NCBI GenBank assembly: GCA_905216215.1
Contig: CAJMSZ010000020.1
Coordinates: forward strand, 1 to 32,884
Length of the DNA stretch: 32,884 bases
Source: an uncultured bacterium
Lineage (GTDB): Bacteria > Bacillota > Clostridia > Lachnospirales > Lachnospiraceae
Reading direction: 5' to 3'
The notes under the pieces were generated by a model. That model saw nothing but the letters and a program-made list of their open reading frames with translations, was not told the DNA's origin and searched no databases. Both the position numbers and the translations under genes were made by a program. How positions within the stretch are numbered: the first letter of the stretch is position 1; each line of letters opens with the position of its first letter. Positions 31,459 through 32,884 of this stretch are shown piece by piece.

Positions 31459-31839
31459 TCAAAACATTTGCTCCTCCGGGCAGATTTTATCTTGCTTTGT
31501 TATTTTCCGGATAACTCTGCATGGATTTCCAACTGCTACGACCATTGGTGGAATGTCTTTTGTTGCAACGCTGCTTGCTCCGATCACACTACCCTCACCA
31601 ATCGTCACACCACCGCATACAACTGCATTGGCACCAATCCATACATTTTTTTCAATAGTGATTGGCTTAGAAGTACTGATTCCCTCCGCTCTCTGTAGTG
31701 GATCAATAGAATGGCCTGCGCAGGCGATACAGACCCCAGGTGCAATGAAGGCATTTTCCCCGATATGAACCGGAGAAGTATCCAAGATCACACAATTCAT
31801 TTTATTAGTATATAGATTTGCTTTCCGTAACCCTTTCAC
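31459..31839 (-). pseudogene. N-terminally truncated hexapeptide-repeat acetyltransferase
   Basis: A 126-residue left-handed beta-helix acetyltransferase part, of the maltose/galactoside O-acetyltransferase type: VILDTSPVHIGENAFIAPGV, the catalytic-His region AGHSIDPLQRAEG, KPITIEKNVWIGANAVV and VTIGEGSVIGASSVATKD. Full members are about 185-200 residues and begin with a helical N-terminal domain. Here that domain is missing. Sequence upstream in frame (ending YDWQTVSV) does not resemble it, and no ribosome binding site fits the GTG at 31839. I read it as a remnant, although the repeat core with its His is intact. Confidence 0.65.
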
Positions 31840-31893
31840 TGAAACTGTCTGCCAATCATAAAGCGGCTCATAGACCAGTCTGGAAAGGTTTCA

Positions 31894-32664
31894 TCACATT
31901 GAGAACCGAATCCCTTGATTATTTATATCGACTGTTACCGCAACACCAAAAGGAATGATACAACGTGGCTGGGCGTGCCCGATATTGACATTACGCACTA
32001 TGGGTAATGTGGGATTGCCAATTGTATCTATCAGAATTTCTTTATATTCCTGTGCATATATTTCATCTGCTGGCTTGCCAATGAGAACACCTGAAAGTAC
32101 GTCAAAAATACCAGTTTCTTTTATTGCAAGCAATGCATTTCTGTATTTCTGAGGAGGCATTTTTTCTTCACTGGGCTTCACTTCTTTTATGGTTCCGGTC
32201 CTTATCAGTTCTTCAAAGTATTTCTTTGTATATGGGAGCATTTCTTTGCCCGGTTCACAGATATCTGCAAGGAAGGATTGCCCATAGAATGTTTTCAGCC
32301 CTGCTTTATGTAGCATAAAATGATTGATTGTTGTATCAGAAAAACCAAGAAATATTTTATCCGAAACGACATTAGCCAGTTCATTATGTTCAAACAGGTA
32401 AGGAAGCAGGCGATAGGTGTCATCTCCACCGATTGCACAGAGGATCATATCGATGTCCGGATTCTGAAAGGCTTGGAGCAAATCCTCCGCACGTTCCGCA
32501 GGATGTGTTTTGATGTATTCAATTCCTTTTAGAGCGTGGGGCATGAATGTTACGTTCAACCCAAAGTCATTTAATCGTTTCATCCCTATATCCACTTCAT
32601 GCTTTACAAAATCTTCCCCTATCGTACCGCTCGACAAACTGACGATAGCTATGTTTTTTATCAT
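31894..32664 (-). CDS. S66 LD-carboxypeptidase/MccF-like protein with internal deletion
   Basis: A 256-residue protein of peptidase family S66, whose members are usually about 300-350 residues. The N-terminal half has IAIVSLSSG, then AIGGDDTYRLLPYL, where Thr83 stands at the usual nucleophile Ser position, and FLGFSDTTINH. After IKEVKPSEEK (residues 159-168) the sequence jumps directly to KYRNALLAIKETGIFDVL. The segment with the GG-motif and the catalytic Glu strand (ILFLE type), normally about 80-90 residues, is missing without a frame change. The C-terminal half keeps the catalytic-His region NIGHAQPRCIIPFG. The frame is open and GCAGGAGGAAATAGT precedes the ATG, so protein may be made, but peptidase activity is unlikely. 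Confidence 0.8.
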   Translation of the reverse strand: MIKNIAIVSLSSGTIGEDFVKHEVDIGMKRLNDFGLNVTFMPHALKGIEYIKTHPAERAEDLLQAFQNPDIDMILCAIGGDDTYRLLPYLFEHNELANVVSDKIFLGFSDTTINHFMLHKAGLKTFYGQSFLADICEPGKEMLPYTKKYFEELIRTGTIKEVKPSEEKMPPQKYRNALLAIKETGIFDVLSGVLIGKPADEIYAQEYKEILIDTIGNPTLPIVRNVNIGHAQPRCIIPFGVAVTVDINNQGIRFSM

Positions 32665-32719
32665 ACTATTTCCTCCTGCAAAATACGGATTTCTCCGATG
32701 TTATAAACTGGAATTTGAC

Positions 32720-32884
32720 TTATTCTCTTATCATTCGATAGAATGTTCCCGTACCAATTCCTGTTGTCAATTCATATGCTTGTCCATCAATCCTAAATCC
32801 TGCCTTTTCATAGCACTTTACCGCTCTGATATTCCATGTACGAACTTCCAAATACAACGGCTTGTTAGGATATAACTTTTTTGA
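32720..32884 (-). CDS. GNAT acetyltransferase, C-terminal 54 residues (cut by window edge)
   Basis: A minus-strand frame open to the last base of the window ends at a TAA at 32720-32722. It encodes the end of a GNAT fold: YLEVRTWNIRAVKCYEKAGF, the typical strand 5, Asn-containing helix and turn, followed by GTGTFYRMIRE. The N-terminal part and the acetyl-CoA loop lie outside the window. It is not a copy of the damaged GNAT gene at 30064-30551. The S66-like gene follows 55 bases downstream on the same strand. Confidence 0.8.
   Translation of the reverse strand, partial: SKKLYPNKPLYLEVRTWNIRAVKCYEKAGFRIDGQAYELTTGIGTGTFYRMIRE

Noticed and set aside
1..32884. CRISPR arrays, insertion sequences, integrase or phage genes
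   Set aside because: No regularly spaced repeats, transposase or integrase motifs or long terminal inverted repeats were seen by reading; the gene decay on the right is not accompanied by a visible mobile element.

Overview
The window reads as a chromosomal segment of an anaerobic, low-to-mid GC Gram-positive bacterium of the Clostridia, most likely a Lachnospiraceae gut commensal. This is inferred from gene content, with no database comparison: AGGAGG-type ribosome binding sites with ATG, GTG and TTG starts, the FeoA-FeoA-FeoB-FeoB-associated block, a two-gene SUF system, a Csp-like subtilase, a YlmC/YmxH sporulation-type protein, and a flavinylated electron-transfer locus ending in a cell-wall-anchored protein.

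Layout. 1-332: a broken, unrecognised reading frame. 509-4273: ferrous iron uptake (two FeoA, FeoB, a Cys-rich FeoB-associated peptide, an atypical Fur-family regulator, a DUF2325 protein) between two terminators. 4319-5430: DAHP synthase behind a promoter with a perfect 22-bp palindrome. 5447-7260: minimal SUF Fe-S assembly pair (SufC-like ATPase and short SufB/D scaffold). 7270-7456: tRNA-Arg(ACG) on the minus strand with its own promoter and terminator. 7632-13092: a membrane pseudokinase, a glycosyltransferase, a Csp-like S8 protease and a convergent MATE exporter. 13266-18957: housekeeping genes, including nrdR and a coenzyme A block (coaBC, a pantothenate-type ECF S component, coaX), exonuclease III, a nitroreductase and a NERD protein.

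19112-27913 is the most interesting part: ApbE flavin transferase, a protein with four FMN-binding domains, a small one-domain FMN-binding protein, a membrane 4Fe-4S protein, EetA-like and EetB-like proteins, and a 1193-residue sortase-type surface protein. The surface protein joins an FMN-binding domain and FIVAR repeats to two copies of a module resembling Treponema pallidum Tp47. Together they look like a chain carrying electrons from the membrane through covalently bound flavins to the cell surface. The Ndh2 and demethylmenaquinone genes of the Listeria-type locus are not in the window.

28006-32884 is a decaying accessory region. It holds an intact SDR reductase, a histidine phosphatase and a methyltransferase. 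Beside them lie an XRE regulator with a nonsense codon and a frameshift, a GNAT gene damaged at both ends, an acetyltransferase missing its N-terminal part, an S66 peptidase with an internal deletion, and a second GNAT gene cut by the window edge.

One regulatory thread links distant parts. A 16-bp inverted repeat, GTTAG-N6-CTAAC with at most one mismatch, sits at the promoters of the feo operon (525-540), the surface flavoprotein (24278-24293) and the methyltransferase (30675-30690). This suggests a shared, possibly metal-responsive, repressor.
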